A stretch of DNA of 64,000 nt from Antedon mediterranea (GCF_964355755.1 NC_092670.1:2135001-2199000), one strand, 5' to 3'. Shown: positions 13,201 to 25,095, counted from the stretch's first letter. The notes: generated by a model not told the origin, from the sequence alone. Program-made: numbers and translations.

Positions 13201-16200
13201 TACATCCAAAAATAATTATTTAGTTTTTGCCTCTTACTATACTATACGTTGTCTTTATCCAGGCCATAGTTTGAGAGACAATGCAGTAAAAAAAAATGTC
13301 ATTGCATATTAAGTAAATATTATGATTAACCCATCGAAACTTCCTTTCCAAGAAATTAAGCATTCATGCTTCAAAAGTAGATTTTACTTGAAAGTTATTG
13401 CGATCATGATGTGTACATTATTGCTTCAATATATTTGTAGAGTGTTGTATAAACATGCGTCTCGTTTAAAGAAGACAAGTTAATTAAATGATTCACATCG
13501 TTCGTTACATACATAAATTGAGTTTGGGATAAAAACATTTTTAGTTGACATGTTATCTGTTCTAGCGGGCAATGCATTATTTAAAGAGTTTTTTTTTTTC
13601 CTTTTTGTATTTTTAAATTTATTTTCTTAATTTGACAATTTTCTCTAATCTTTTAACAATGTACATTGTATGAGTAGCGAAAAAATAGCCCAGATCAAGT
13701 GTTGAGTGAGCAAAGATAATAAACATTGGAAACAATTAAAAATATACTTGGATAAAATCAAACAAGGGTGATCTCCATAAATAAAGAGACAGAACACATA
13801 ATGGGAACACTTCGATCTATTTGATCATTTTCAGATTCTTTGAGAATACTCAATAAATAAAGTTGAAAATTAGAATAAATAAAGGAATATTGAAGAAAAT
13901 GAGTTGTTAATGGCATACTGTAGCTACAGATCTCACAGACAAACTGACACAATATTATGTGCTATCATGTAAATTACATACTTATTTTAATCACCTTTTC
14001 ATTATATCTTTCTTAGGTCGATATACAACTTGTTTGAATAATAAATTACATTATTTGAAGGTTTTGTTATAATTATAATAATGGAAAAGTGCTAAGTGGA
14101 TAAAGCACCACTGTTAGCAATCATGAAATAGTACACATGAGTTGTCATCGTTTAATTCTAACTATTACTACTTACTTCTACTACTTGAAGAATAATTGTA
14201 CTTTGTCAACTCACACATTCATCATACATTCAAATACGTATGATGTGTTACGAATATATGAACTCTCCTTTATTGTCCTGTTATAGTTGATATAATATTA
14301 TATTTAAAAATTTGAGTTAACGTTAGTATTTATTCATATAATATGAAATAAGTTGAGGATATCTATTTGAGTGCAGAATCTGTTTGGGCTTTAGCCTATT
14401 CTCATTCCTGGTTATTTTTTACATTGATGACCGAATAAATATTATTATTATTATTATTATTATTCAGGGCTCAAAATTTACCCTAGCAAACTACTAATTG
14501 TTTACCTTAGTATTTCTTACTATAGTAAAGTAAAGAGACTTCAAGTAGATATCATACTGAACAATAAGTTATACTTTTATCAAAAAATACAACTCCAAAA
14601 TAATAGCTAGTTTAGCAAGCAACTACGTATTGTTTTTTAGTTGTAATTTTTGAAAATGTAGAACTTATTTTTCAGTCTAGCAAAGTTACTTATTTTGCCA
14701 ATTTCTGTAAATGAATTAATTGCTAGTTGGGTTCTCATTTTGGTAGATATCATACAACTAATTGTTGCCTTTTTATATATGATATTAAAGTTTCTATCAA
14801 CAACATAAAGTTAATAACTTTTTCCATATGGAAACGTGCAAATGTTTTAGCAGTAGATAATCTCCAAATGTTATTGCAATTATTCTCGCACTTAATGACA
14901 AAATAAATGACACGCAAGTTGATGCTCCAAATGTTTGTGAATCATTATAAATAATGTTTCATTTTAAATGAAACATTATTGCAATGTGTTGATAGTCACA
15001 TTTGAACGGTTTTGAAGAGATAGTTAAAAACATATTTTTTATATAAACGCAACTAAATTAGTAATCGAGAATCAAATATTTGACTAATTATTGACAGTTT
15101 GTCGAGTGTGTGGCTCTCCTACACATCAAATGCTGTCAAGAATATCTCAACAATCAAAACCTTTCATAGATAGCAAGTTCAATAGGATAAAATATGATTT
15201 TGTGAAAGTTTAGATATGAGAAAATCTGGTAGAGAGAACAGTAACCACAATTCGGATTCAGACGAGGATAAAGATATATAAATATTGGGTGGTATGATCG
15301 GATCCAAGCAACTATTGAGAATCTTCAAAAATATTTTTTTATTTATATGCACAATATGGTCTAATATAAAAATATATCATGTAGACAATACTAATATGGT
15401 CACTCCCTATTTTTCCAACTTCTGTGATCATGTTGAAAATAATTGATTATTTGTGTTTCTTCACAGAATTGGAAAAAATGTCTGGGATTTGTCTATGTAT
15501 TGCCATTGGTCTTCAGTTCTTTGGCGTCCTCAGCAGTTTCCAAGCGACATACACAATGTCAGTCACACTCTTTACAGACTGTGGTATAATGTTTCTTTTT
15601 GGAGGTAAGCTCCGTTCTGTTCTGCCTGGTTAGGTTTGGGGTACTTAGGGCTATTAACTTCAGGGTGGATGTGCCCTTTTATTTCACCACTGATCAGTCA
15701 CTATTGATGTACTACGTTGTGGCAACTTGGAGAGGCCCTAATACTCTCTAAAAAAAAACATCAAAAACATCACTCCAGATGTAAACCGCCAAGATCTAAC
15801 CACCCTCATGTAAAACGCCTGACGTGTATACTTGGAAACCAAACAAGAAATATAGTGGAAAGTCATTCAACATTTTTATCTTTATTTTCCAGTCATTAAA
15901 ATAGTGGAACATTTCATATATCATTTGTATATAATATCATATTTTCATATCATAATTTTGTTTCTTTTTTTCAGCTGTTGCAGTCCTGTTATCTACAAGT
16001 CTCTTCATAGTCACAATAACATATGAGTACAACGAACAACCGCGTCAATACGTCGTGTTCCCGCAGGATTACAGCGTCATGTATCACTACTCGTTTTTTC
16101 TAGCCTGGAGTTCGTTTATCCTGACATCAACAGCTGGAACGTTTTACCTCTTAATTGCACGAGCCTTCAAAATGGAGACACTTCACGAAGTCCCGGTGGA

Positions 16201-16258
16201 TAAAACGGTTCGACGAGACTCTACGTCTGTTAACTCACGGAATAAAACAAAAGCTTGA
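1254..16258 (+). CDS. Claudin/PMP22/CACNG-superfamily four-helix membrane protein (4 exons)
   Basis: Exons inferred at 1254-1668, 3280-3369, 15467-15604 and 15975-16258. All have GT/AG borders and phase-1 junctions, and join to 308 codons plus TGA. An in-frame TAA just before the ATG supports the start. Transmembrane segments: about residues 9-30; ~175-195 (ICLCIAIGLQFFGVLSSF); the exon 3/4 junction (GIMFLFGG then AVAVLLSTSLFIV); and YSFFLAWSSFIL near the C-terminus. The first extracellular loop has W33, the family signature GLW (64-66), C69 and C143, with sequons at N50, N82, N122 and N147. These features define the claudin/EMP/CACNG fold; members are junction proteins or auxiliary channel subunits at the plasma membrane. 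Oddity: a Gly/Pro/Ser-rich insert makes the C69-C143 spacing far longer than in typical claudins. The tail is basic and Ser/Thr-rich. I cannot tell claudin-like from stargazin-like, so no symbol is given. Confidence 0.8.
1669..3279 (+). other. Intron 1 of the claudin-like gene
   Basis: The intron has a gtaagatt donor and a tttttttag-type acceptor. It contains AT-rich sequence, a polypyrimidine tract near 2340-2380 and a weak repeat-like patch at 2430-2510. No coding signal is visible. Confidence 0.75.
2430..2510. repeat. Short dispersed-repeat fragment (gatttatatagc...gctcaaagtgcc)
   Basis: An ATAATAAT run leads into gatttatatagc and then gtgctcaaagtgccttaac. A similar arrangement (AT-rich lead, atatggcacc, gctcatggcgctttg) occurs at 7166-7262. 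They look like fragments of one old interspersed repeat, but similarity is partial and the class is unknown. Confidence 0.3.
5459..5550 (+). repeat. 23-bp AT-rich minisatellite, ~4 copies
   Basis: The unit a(a/g)gataaaaattaaaatataatt repeats every 23 bp with single-base variants. Confidence 0.8.
8707..8763. repeat. Near-perfect hairpin, 27-bp arms with 3-nt loop
   Basis: The left arm at 8707-8733 (tatattttaaacaaattc...) pairs with 8737-8763 with one mismatch around the loop caa. It may be a MITE relic or a cruciform site. Confidence 0.8.
10076..10385 (+). mobile_element. Chimeric 5S rRNA-tRNA SINE, copy 1
   Basis: Positions 10076-10200 resemble 5S rRNA end to end: tacggccatact, agttaagcaacgttgggcc (internal A-box region) and ctggatgggagacc (C-box region), ending gggtgctgtatat. 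Next comes a tRNA-like segment (10201-10275) with an A box tggtgtaatgg and a B box ggttcgaggtt. The body contains ccttaggcaagatgctttactc and ends gtgggtccgtggagggccta. The same arrangement occurs on the - strand at 25700-26074. Relative to that copy, ~90 bp of the body is missing here. AmnSINE1 of vertebrates is a known 5S-tRNA chimera; this looks like an analogous element. It is diverged from functional 5S, so it is not called as an rRNA gene. Confidence 0.8.
10999..12390 (+). repeat. 41-bp minisatellite, ~34 copies
   Basis: The unit starts gggacatatgtctgcccact and continues gtaatcatcctctttctcaat with an exact 41-bp period. Copies are almost identical. A ctgctcact variant recurs at about 11460, 11625, 11911 and 12075 (spacings 4, 7 and 4 units), and a single ttggacatat variant lies near 11284. 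Each unit holds the palindrome gacatatgtc. It lies in intron 2 of the claudin-like gene. Confidence 0.97.
14440..14464 (+). repeat. (ATT)n microsatellite
   Basis: About eight uninterrupted ATT triplets. Confidence 0.9.
14950..14980. repeat. Perfect 31-bp palindrome
   Basis: aataatgtttcattt, one central t, then the exact reverse complement. It lies in intron 2 of the claudin-like gene. Confidence 0.9.
15605..15974 (+). other. Intron 3 of the claudin-like gene
   Basis: Donor ggag/gtaagc and acceptor tttttttcag/ctgttg. No further feature is seen. Confidence 0.8.
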
Positions 16259-17313
16259 GTAGGATACTAAGTAAGAAGTTGCTGCGCCCTCAGTTTGAGG
16301 CTGTTCTTTCACGAAAAAGCTGCAAACAAAAACAACAAAATTTAAATAGGAATGTGGTATTTTTAAATATTTCAACTAACGATTTTAATTAAAATACATG
16401 TACATACATTAAACCTTAATACTATTTCTATTTGAAAAAAAAAACCTTTAGACCTAATACAAAGATATATAGCCAGAGTGGTTGTTTCAAGTGATATTAG
16501 AGATCACTGGGAAAGCTTCTATTCAAGATATTTTGTTGTTGTGTATTTTTAAAATATCAAATGTGTTCTTGTTTGCCACTAGAACATAAAGTGCAATATA
16601 GAAAATAACTTAAACATTTATTACACAGCATTTGTGTATGGTTAAACAATGTAAATTGATAAAAGTGTAATTTGGAGTTTTGGATAAACATAGAAATAGC
16701 ACATTTTTTTGGGGGTTCACTGTTTACGAACTGTCTTCACTTATCTTCGCGCTTTTATTTCCGAAGAGTGTGCGATTTAAAAAAATTTTAGTTTTTTAAG
16801 CATACTTGACGAGTTTTCTTTGATTGCAGTATTATCAGTGTTGTAGCGAATGATTATGTTTTGTTTAAATAACAAATTTAATTCCCCTTTAACCCTCGAT
16901 ACAAAAATCTACGGATAAAATATGTAATACAAGTCAAAGCTACTTTAGTATGAATTAAACATATTTTATATGAATATTCCAGTTTAAATTTGATTTTATG
17001 ATGATCATTTTGAATATAATAATGAAACTAAATTTCATAACAGATAACGAGAAAGAAATAAATAGCATTAATATAAAACATCTGAAATTATTAAAGATAT
17101 CAATTTATGAATATCTAATTATACATGTACGAGTATATTATACATGATAAATAATTTATCAGACCTAATTTTTTTATGCCTTTAATACCTTTGTTATACC
17201 GTACATAATTTGTACAAACTCTATTATACCGCTCAGCGATATACTGAAAAGTATGAAAATTGATTAATTTTTAAACTTATAAAATGAAGAAATATCGTCG
17301 AAATGAGAGAAAA

Positions 17314-17395
17314 AAGCCTCACCCAACAAGATTTGAACTCTGAATCTTCTTATTGATATGCACTTGCCCTCTTACCATTAGACCACTAGGCTTTA
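17314..17395 (-). mobile_element. tRNA-like sequence (SINE head or tRNA pseudogene)
   Basis: Reading the - strand, gcctagtggtctaatggtaa looks like a tRNA 5' end with an A box. About 45 bases later agttcaaatct is a B-box-like T arm, and the segment closes with gtgaggc, which partly pairs with the start. The acceptor stem has mismatches and I cannot place an anticodon, so a decayed tRNA-derived element is more likely than a working tRNA. Confidence 0.5.
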
Positions 17396-17408
17396 ATGGT
17401 ATAATTGG

Positions 17409-17431
17409 TTTATATATATATATATATATAA
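17409..17431 (+). repeat. (TA)n microsatellite
   Basis: An uninterrupted TA dinucleotide run next to the tRNA-like segment. Confidence 0.85.
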
Positions 17432-19611
17432 ATTATTATACTAAAATTGTGTTTAATTTTTATAAAAATAACATAAATTTGTTGGTGTAGAGGGATGTTT
17501 GTCTATTGCACACCTTGCATAAATGAGGGGTCTAAATACGCCTGTATCTAATACACAACCTTATACTGTAGGTGTCAGATTCTTTTACTAGAAAAAATGC
17601 ACTGCATATTTTTCTACACACATTTTCATAGTAATTTCTGGTTGTTATATCAATATTTTGCCATTTATAGTGATGCAAATAGTTTACTTAATTAACCCAT
17701 CCAATATATTAACATATTTAGCTTACATTTATAAAAACTAATGTTTATTAACATAACATAATTTAAGTGCAATTTAATATAGTATTATATTTTGTATTAT
17801 ATGACATCATATGTCCATATTTGGTGTATAAAAATTACAATGTGTATATTCATTAGGATTCAGTGACTAAGTTTATATATGTAGGTCTTGTTCAATCATA
17901 ATTTCCGATCCATAAAAGGCAAGTTTTGACTTTCCTGCAATTTGGAGAAAAGATGTCATTTAGGACAAATTTTTCATTTTTAAAATTTATTAGAATGACT
18001 AATTAAGATCGAATTATTATTATTATTTTTTTTGCTAAAGTCTTTTTTATGAGACGGAGAATCTGTCTGCCATTCTGATATGACCTTACTGTATCTCTGT
18101 AAAGGGGCTTTGACTTTAAAATAGCCTGGGACATCAAGACTAGAATAAAGAATAATTGCATGCCCGTTAAGTAGCTTAGTATGCGTTGCTGTTCACTTGC
18201 TTTACAGCATTTAAACTACACAAACCATGCATTACATTTATCACTGGATGATGTACTGTAATATTTAACATTAATTTCTTGGTATCTTTATTTAGAACAA
18301 CATCTCTAGTAATGGAAATTCGTGTTTGTAATTGTTTGAAAATTGTATTGTCATTCTCGAAAGAAGTACATTTGGTTTGCTTCCCTGATGAAATTGACGA
18401 TCAATATCTTTGACTTACCGCCAGCCCCGAGACGTTCATCTATAACTGTGTACTTAATATTTGATCAATCATGTGATATTGATTTTCCGGTGTACTCGTT
18501 TGGTGTTAGATACCTCGTACATTGATTAAATGTCCAAGATCGTCCTTTGTCATATCAAAAAGCCCTTATTTAAATTCAAGTGTTGCTATATTAATGAAGT
18601 AATTTCTCTCCTTTCTACATAGTAATATTTGAGATAGAATTGAATCCTATCACAAGAAAGTAAACATACAAACTAGGACATCCTATAAACCTAATTTAAA
18701 TATTATTTGTAAAAAAAATTATATATCTAGGCCTATATTATATTATATTTGAGTGAATTAATACCTCTTCTTTCTGTATTTCATAAACTTTATATACTGT
18801 AATATTATAAATAAACGTTAAAATTTAAAATGTATTACAAAGACCAGAAAGCAGGATTATTTAGAGAGTGCTAATATATTATTAATATTCTTTCAAAAAT
18901 AGATATTTAAAAAAAAAGTTCTTAACTTCATTTTACCTGTCTGACCCTGGATATGGGGTCATTCAGCTAATTTAAACTAATTGTTAAAATGTACTGCATA
19001 ATCTCATAATTGGAATATTTTCATTCATTTTTTTATATGCAAGATCAAAGCCAAACAAATTTGACTCTTCGTGTTCTGGGCTTACAATAGGCTGTTAGAA
19101 AATACAGGACAAATAATATATGGTCAACTCTATCACAATCGAACACTATTGGGCTGGCCCAAAATGTCAGTGATTTTGAGAATACATTTTTAATATTAGA
19201 CCTAGAACAGAATTTAGAACCTTTGTGTTGCGTATACTGTAACACACCATCTATATACCAGTGAAGGCAAACACTAGATTTAATGACTTGAATGTCTCAC
19301 TGAAGTGCAATTAATTAATACAACCACTCAAATACTGTATCTATATAATTGCTTTTGACAATGTTAATGTAGGCCTATATGCAATTAACTGATGTATCCA
19401 GATTTTTGGTCAAATTTGTTGTCCAATTTAAAAACAACCCAAATTGAGATAATTAAGTGACCTTTATTAGGATATATTAAAGCCTGACACTCAAAGCTCT
19501 AACAATGGTTTTCTACTGTTGTTTTTGGATGTAAAGGCATCAACTAATTGCATTTAAGGTCGTTGTAGCTAACCAATCAATCCGTCATGCTCTGGGCAAC
19601 CTGACTGTATC

Positions 19612-20244
19612 TTAAAGACCCCTTCCCTGCAATTTTGGACGTTTTTTGGAAAATAATACATATATATCACTTTAAAAACATTAAACCATGTCATTCCTTG
19701 TCTTAAATGTACGTTTTATGGTAAATTATGATAAAAAGTGAGAAACAATGCACTACCTAAGTAGCTCGCGGCGATCGACCTCTCGTGGACGGTCTTAGGC
19801 CTAGCCTGGCTAGGCTTAGTTTTGTAGGCCTAGCTGGTAAACATCGGTAACGTGCGAACATCGTACGCTAGCTATATACCTAGCCTGACGTTGTATAGTT
19901 GCTGCATTAATTGTCTTTCTATTTTTGCCAGACTCCGTTGATACAAATTGGGGAAAACCCGGTATTTTCGCTGAAAAATTAGGAGTCTTCCATTTATTTT
20001 GGCCTCACGATCGATCGAAAAGTGGGCGAATTACAGGTGAAAAACAAAAATATCAATCCGCGCGCAATGCATTTTGGGATTTATAGCGGGCCGCTATAAT
20101 TATTAAAATCGACTTATTTTTCACATTTTTAACCGTTTAAAGACAAAAAAAGTTATCGCAATAGGACCATATAGTATTATTTTTACATTAAATATAGTTT
20201 GTGATCTTAAATTAGATCTAAAAAACGTAGGGAATGGGGCTTTA
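19612..20244. mobile_element. TTAA-flanked MITE-like element (~0.63 kb)
   Basis: Both borders are TTAA. Just inside, the left end reads AGACCCCTTCCCTGC and the right end, reverse-complemented, reads AGCCCCATTCCCTAC: terminal inverted repeats with about three mismatches. TTAA target duplication is typical of piggyBac and some other superfamilies. The interior is less AT-rich than its surroundings and has no open frame. Confidence 0.65.
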
Positions 20245-20410
20245 ACACCACCAATGAGTGGCTAGATATCGGACTTAATAGTATAACTCCAACCTGTTTA
20301 ACAGCCACAGCTATTTAGCTATCATAATATACATTAATTAACAGAAACAGTAATCAGTATTTTGGTAATAAATATTTTACATTATTTCAGTCTTAGCAAT
20401 TTACATAACA

Positions 20411-20475
20411 AACAACATTAAGAAACTAAACAACATTAAGAAACTAAACAACATTAAGAAACTAAACAACATTAA
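20411..20475 (+). repeat. 18-bp minisatellite, ~3.5 copies
   Basis: The unit caacattaagaaactaaa repeats every 18 bp. Confidence 0.9.
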
Positions 20476-20929
20476 AATAAAACATTACTAAAGATGTATT
20501 ATTTAGATTAGGATGGAATATGGAGCTTATATCTAGACTGCCCCCAAGCTGTATGTATTTGGCTCAATACCTAATTATATAGTGAAATTGTGTTATTTAT
20601 TTAAATATACCATATTTAAACATTTTATTTGAAACATGTTTATTTTGAGAAAAAAAAGTACAAAGTTGACTTTGTCGTCGTTTAGTACAATTTATTTGCT
20701 TCCTTAATCGTCTCTCCATTCTCCACTTTTTTTGGTCATCTCTAAAATTTTATTTTCCAAGATTTTATAGTATGTTACTTGTTTTGACAGGACCCATTCC
20801 TCCCTTCTTCTAACATCATCAGTGACCTTAGAATAGGAATATCTTTCATCTTCATTTGCATCTGACTTCGAGTAACTCGCCAATTACAGGATGGATAAAC
20901 TATTTAATTTAATCATTTATCATCCTTGT

Positions 20930-21094
20930 AAAGTCTCATTTGAGGCTTAGGGAGTGGAGTTGAAAGAGTTGTGAGTTACAACTCTGGCACTAGGTCAGGA
21001 TGTTGTGAGTTACAACTCTGGCACTAGGTCAGGATTGAACCCCGGACCTTGGGGTTGGAAGGCAAGCATGCTAACCACCAAGCTGCAGCTCCAC
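20930..21094 (-). mobile_element. tRNA-derived SINE fragment
   Basis: On the - strand, gtggagctgcagcttggtgg, ttagcatgcttgcc and ggggttcaatcc match the 5' end, A box and B box of a tRNA-derived SINE head. The body contains a 34-bp exact tandem duplication (gttgtgagttacaactctgg...), at about 20969-21036. Confidence 0.7.
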
Positions 21095-22153
21095 TACAAT
21101 TATGGAATATGTGCCCATTCTGTACTTACTGTAATATCCATTAATTATTAAGGCCACAAACCTTATAATATTATTTTAAAACTTTTAAAGATTTTTTGTA
21201 AACTCTAAAATTAACAATTCTATGCACAAAACTTTGTAATTAAATATATACAGACTTAGATTTTCTTTGTAAATAATATACTCAATATTTTTCTCATGTT
21301 TTTTAATAATGTTGTTTTCAATAATGAATGTATATACTTAATGTATAACCTATTTAATTTTTTGTATATACAAATGAATATAGTGTATATAATATGCGTG
21401 TTACAGTTTTGAATATACTGTGACTCTAACTTTTTAACATAGTTTAAAATCAAATATATGGTGTATGTTTAGTTGGTTGTTGTGGGAGTTTACGATTGTT
21501 GGACAAAATGATCACACTTGGTCAGAAAAATAAAAAAAAATTTTCATCATATTAGACACAAGCAAAAAAAAGTTTTTTTTTCATTATCAAAAAAATATAT
21601 AAATTACCATAATTGTGTGTAACATTAACAACCATAATGGTATCAGTATAAAATATAGATAAATTTAATTATGAGAAAGTTAAAAAAAATTTACAAATTA
21701 CCATTGAGGAATAAATATAAACGATTTATTAATATACATAATAGTATTAAAATACAACTAACACAACATTAACTATTGAAAACTTGCAAATCCGCACAAT
21801 AAAAAAAATAATTTGAACTTGAACAATTTTCTCTAAAAAAGTATGTGTCAATAATGTTGGTGATTATTATTTTACTTGCTGCGCCACAATACATCTTTGT
21901 TTGTATCGCATTATGATCGGTAGTTGCGCTGTCTGATAAAAAAATAACTATGTGAAAATATCACGCATGAGATCGACACGGTTATTTCACCTCAATAAGT
22001 CTGTCATTTCATGAAACTTGAATTGACAACCAATGATCATTATATATAATATGCAAATATTATTCTGTAATCCGATAGCTTCTAGTCAAATCAAATCTGA
22101 ATGAGAATGTATATTTTTCTTTCTGTACTTCAAAATATTGAAGTCTATTTAAT

Positions 22154-22278
22154 CAGGTGCGGATTCAGCATTATAGATTAGGGGGCTAAATAAATGATCC
22201 GTCGGGTTGCAGAAAAATAAAAATAGTCATTATTTTATTTTAAAAAGCCTGTTTAGCCTTCGCCTAAACCCGCGCCTG
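22154..22278. mobile_element. Short MITE, family CAGGGGCGGATCYAG, copy 1
   Basis: The left end is caggtgcggattcag and the right end reverse-complements to caggcgcgggtttag. TTAAT flanks both sides (22149-22153 and 22279-22283), a probable 5-bp target duplication. The interior atgatccgtcgggttgcaga is shared with 24954-25095. The termini resemble hAT-type ends. Confidence 0.75.
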
Positions 22279-22283
22279 TTAAT

Positions 22284-22640
22284 GTTGGTTAACTGGAAAC
22301 CAGTTGGTTAACTGAACACCAATTGGTTAACTGGATTACAGTTAGTTAACTGGAAACCAGTAGGTTAATGAACATCAGTTGGTTAATTGGACTACAGTTG
22401 GTTAACTAAATGACAATTGGTTAACTGGAAACCAGTTGGTTAACTAAACACCAATTGGTTAACTGGATTACAGTTAGTTAACTGGAAACCAGTAGGTTAA
22501 TGAACACCAATTGGTTAACTGGACTACAGTTGGTTAACTAAATGACAATTGGTTAACTGGAAACCAGTTGGTTAACTAAACACCAATTGGTTAACTGGAC
22601 TACAGTTGGTTTACTGGATTACCTGTTGGTTAAATGGAAT
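22284..22640 (+). repeat. GGTTAACTGG minisatellite with 132-bp higher-order unit
   Basis: About 16 copies of a ~22-bp motif containing ttggttaactgg are arranged in a 132-bp higher-order unit (ggaaaccag at 22295, 22427 and 22559). The sub-motif ccagttggttaactgg is palindromic. The array starts right beside the MITE at 22154-22278. Confidence 0.9.
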
Positions 22641-23318
22641 TTTGTATGCTATATTTTTAATGTTTTTTAAAATGTATTTATTAATAACGTAATAATTCAA
22701 AGATGATATTTCTTGATTCAGATTTGTTTTCTTTTTGTCAAAATTCAACAAATTATTTGCAGGTCTTATCAGCTAATGCAAAAGAGGATTTTGAAAAAAT
22801 AAATATTTGCTATATAGGTATAACTTCCTTTTTTTTTTATCCAATTCGAGAAAATAAATAAGTACAAATATTGATAGTACTTTCTTGTACGGTTTTGATC
22901 AAACGAAAAAGAAAGTTAAGTATAGATTATTTATTGAGATCCAAGTAAAATTTAAAAAATATATATATTTGCTTGTTTTTATGCATAATGTTAAAATTGT
23001 ACAGCAAGTAGTTCTGCTTTAAAATATCTTTTAATAAAAAAATGAAATTTTAACATTGTTTCTTGTGGTTTTAACTTTTTATAAATTGCCTTTTAATGAA
23101 ATTTGTTCACAAGATACGGTTAAGCTTTCATTGTATTTGGCAGGTTGTCTTTAAATGTTCAATACAAACAATAAATAAGAATGATGATGCTAATTATGTA
23201 AAATCCTTGACAACATCATTCAGACTCCTTATCTTTATAAAAATAGCTGATGACTCCTCAGCTTGCTATGATTCACCATAAAGGTGATCCACCTCGCATG
23301 ATCGCTCATCATCACTCA

Positions 23319-23332
23319 ATTACCATGGCAAC
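23319..23332 (+). promoter_or_regulatory. X-box-like motif (RFX binding site candidate)
   Basis: attaccatggcaac differs from the RFX X-box palindrome GTTNCCATGGNAAC only at its first base. It lies in a ~200-bp patch (23286-23480) less AT-rich than its surroundings. No adjacent gene is visible, so its role is unknown. Confidence 0.35.
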
Positions 23333-23867
23333 ACACTGTCTCCCTAGGATATTTAAACCTATGTTATTGATCGCTTCTTGTTGAGTCGTCTCGCTGCTTT
23401 TGGCATTTGTGCCTGCTCAGTGAAGCGTAACATGACGTGCATATGTACTTCTGATATTAGACTCGGTCAGGTGAGGCGACTATAAATCGCATTTTGAATG
23501 GCAAATGTAAATGATAAAATTCACAATTTATACTAGCATAATTTCAAAACATGCTTGTAAAATATTGACTCGTCCACACATGACATTTTATGTTTTTTTA
23601 TAACAAATGATTTTTAAATTTTAAATCGAAAAGAGATACAGTCAAGGCAAAAGGCACATTAAATGCAGAAATAAACCAAAAGGAAAGGAAATCTATAAGT
23701 TTCCCTGAGTAAAAATTTGCTCTGTTGAAATGTTTTTGGACTTTTTTGGATACAGATCTTTTATTGTCATACAAACCAAGATAGTACAGTATGAAATTTG
23801 TATAAAGTATAAAACATTTCCCAAATCCCTATTCATGAAAAACTGAAAACAATTCTCCTGGTTGCCT

Positions 23868-23995
23868 CTCACTGCATCCCTCCCCCTCTCTCCCCTTCTG
23901 CCACCTCTCCCCCTCTCCCCTTCTGCCACCTCTCACCCTTCCCCTCATGCCATTCTCTCCCCGCCCCTCTTTCGCCCCCATCTTCCCTAAAAGCA
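23868..23995 (+). repeat. C/T-rich polypyrimidine tract
   Basis: An imperfect repeat of ccctctccccttctgccacc. The long Gly/Arg/Glu-rich open frames on the opposite strand are by-products of this composition. Confidence 0.85.
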
Positions 23996-24094
23996 TTACA
24001 GTACACACAGTGGCTGTCATATTCCATTTTGGATATGTCCAACAAATGGTGGACTTGCATATAAATCTGTGAGTAAGTATATAAATGGTTACTA

Positions 24095-24185
24095 CAAAGA
24101 ATGGCTGAGTCAAATGGCTGATCGGTTAATGCAGGGCACCGTTTACCGTACCTAACAAATGTTGACATGGGTTTGAGGCCGACTC
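24095..24185 (+). mobile_element. tRNA-like SINE fragment
   Basis: atggctgatcggttaatgc resembles a tRNA D arm with A box, and gggtttgaggcc ~45 bases later resembles a B box. It is degenerate, and no complete tRNA can be folded by eye. Confidence 0.35.
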
Positions 24186-24953
24186 GCTCTTATTTCTAGT
24201 GGTGGAACATGTTTTCTCTGACTATAAACTCTAGGTCTAACAAAAAATGATATAAAATGTCTATATATTTCAAAGATGGCAATGGTTATGGGGTTATACA
24301 CTGGCTCAAACTGGGCTTAAATCTGAATCAGTATATAAATGGTACATTATGTATTGTCAATGGATATTTTAGCTGATAACTCATGGCATTTTTCTTATAA
24401 TGAAGAAATGACACTTAGTTTAAAAACGATTATCCGTATACACTGAATGAAATTGAGCCAATATAGAATGACAGCCTACAGGAATGAATTTCAATTCTAT
24501 AGCTATCGCCCGTGGCAATCATACATTTTAATCTTACAAATAATATGGGTTTGCATACATTGCTATGGTAACGTTCTTGATACCCAACAACAGATATTTT
24601 ATAATTTATTATTTTAAATAGATATTATAATTCTTATACATTGATAAGATAATTTATTCTTTATTATTATGAAGTCATTAAAATCATATATGTATACAAT
24701 ATTAACATTATGTTTTAATTATTTGTTTAATTTTTATTTATTTTTTTTCAGCATGTCAAATTCAAGTTTCAATAGGCAGTTTACATTTTTTTTCTTTTCC
24801 AAAAAAAAAACATAACTACAGTTTAGTACAACTACAAGATTAGCAAATTTGTGAAAAAAAATATATAAAATATGATTTGAATTATTATCTTAAAAAAAGA
24901 ATTAATTTTGTGTTGCCTTTTGGCAGACAACTACAATAGGGTATTAATTTGAT

Positions 24954-25095
24954 CAGGGGCGGATCCAGAATTATAAATATTTATAAATGATAAAAATGAT
25001 CCGTCGGGTTGCAGATAAATAAAAACTAGTCATTATTTTATTTTAAAAAGACATGGGTCTAAAGCCCGTTTCGCTCCCACCTACATCTGCTCCTG
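24954..25095. mobile_element. Short MITE, family CAGGGGCGGATCYAG, copy 2
   Basis: The left end is caggggcggatccag and the right end reverse-complements to caggagcagatgtag. It shares atgatccgtcgggttgcaga and the following ~45 bp with 22154-22278. I could not find a clear target duplication. Confidence 0.7.

Larger units (their letters stand above)
3370..15466 (+). other. Intron 2 of the claudin-like gene (12.1 kb)
   Basis: The gtaagt donor and cttcacag acceptor agree in phase with the flanking exons. Contents: a 26-bp tandem pair (ttacgcttga...) near 3831-3882, a 23-bp AT-rich repeat at 5459-5550, an agaataggaat run near 6056-6086, hairpins at 8707-8763 and 14950-14980, a 5S-tRNA SINE, the 41-bp minisatellite and an ATT microsatellite. 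Short open frames here have no recognisable motif and are treated as noise. Confidence 0.7.

Noticed and set aside
14075-14150. Possible tRNA-like sequence (gtgctaagtggataaagcac)
   Set aside because: No convincing B box or cloverleaf could be found by eye.
23693-24168. Three overlapping Gly/Arg/Glu-rich frames on the - strand
   Set aside because: They arise from the polypyrimidine tract at 23868-23995 and lack splice or domain support.
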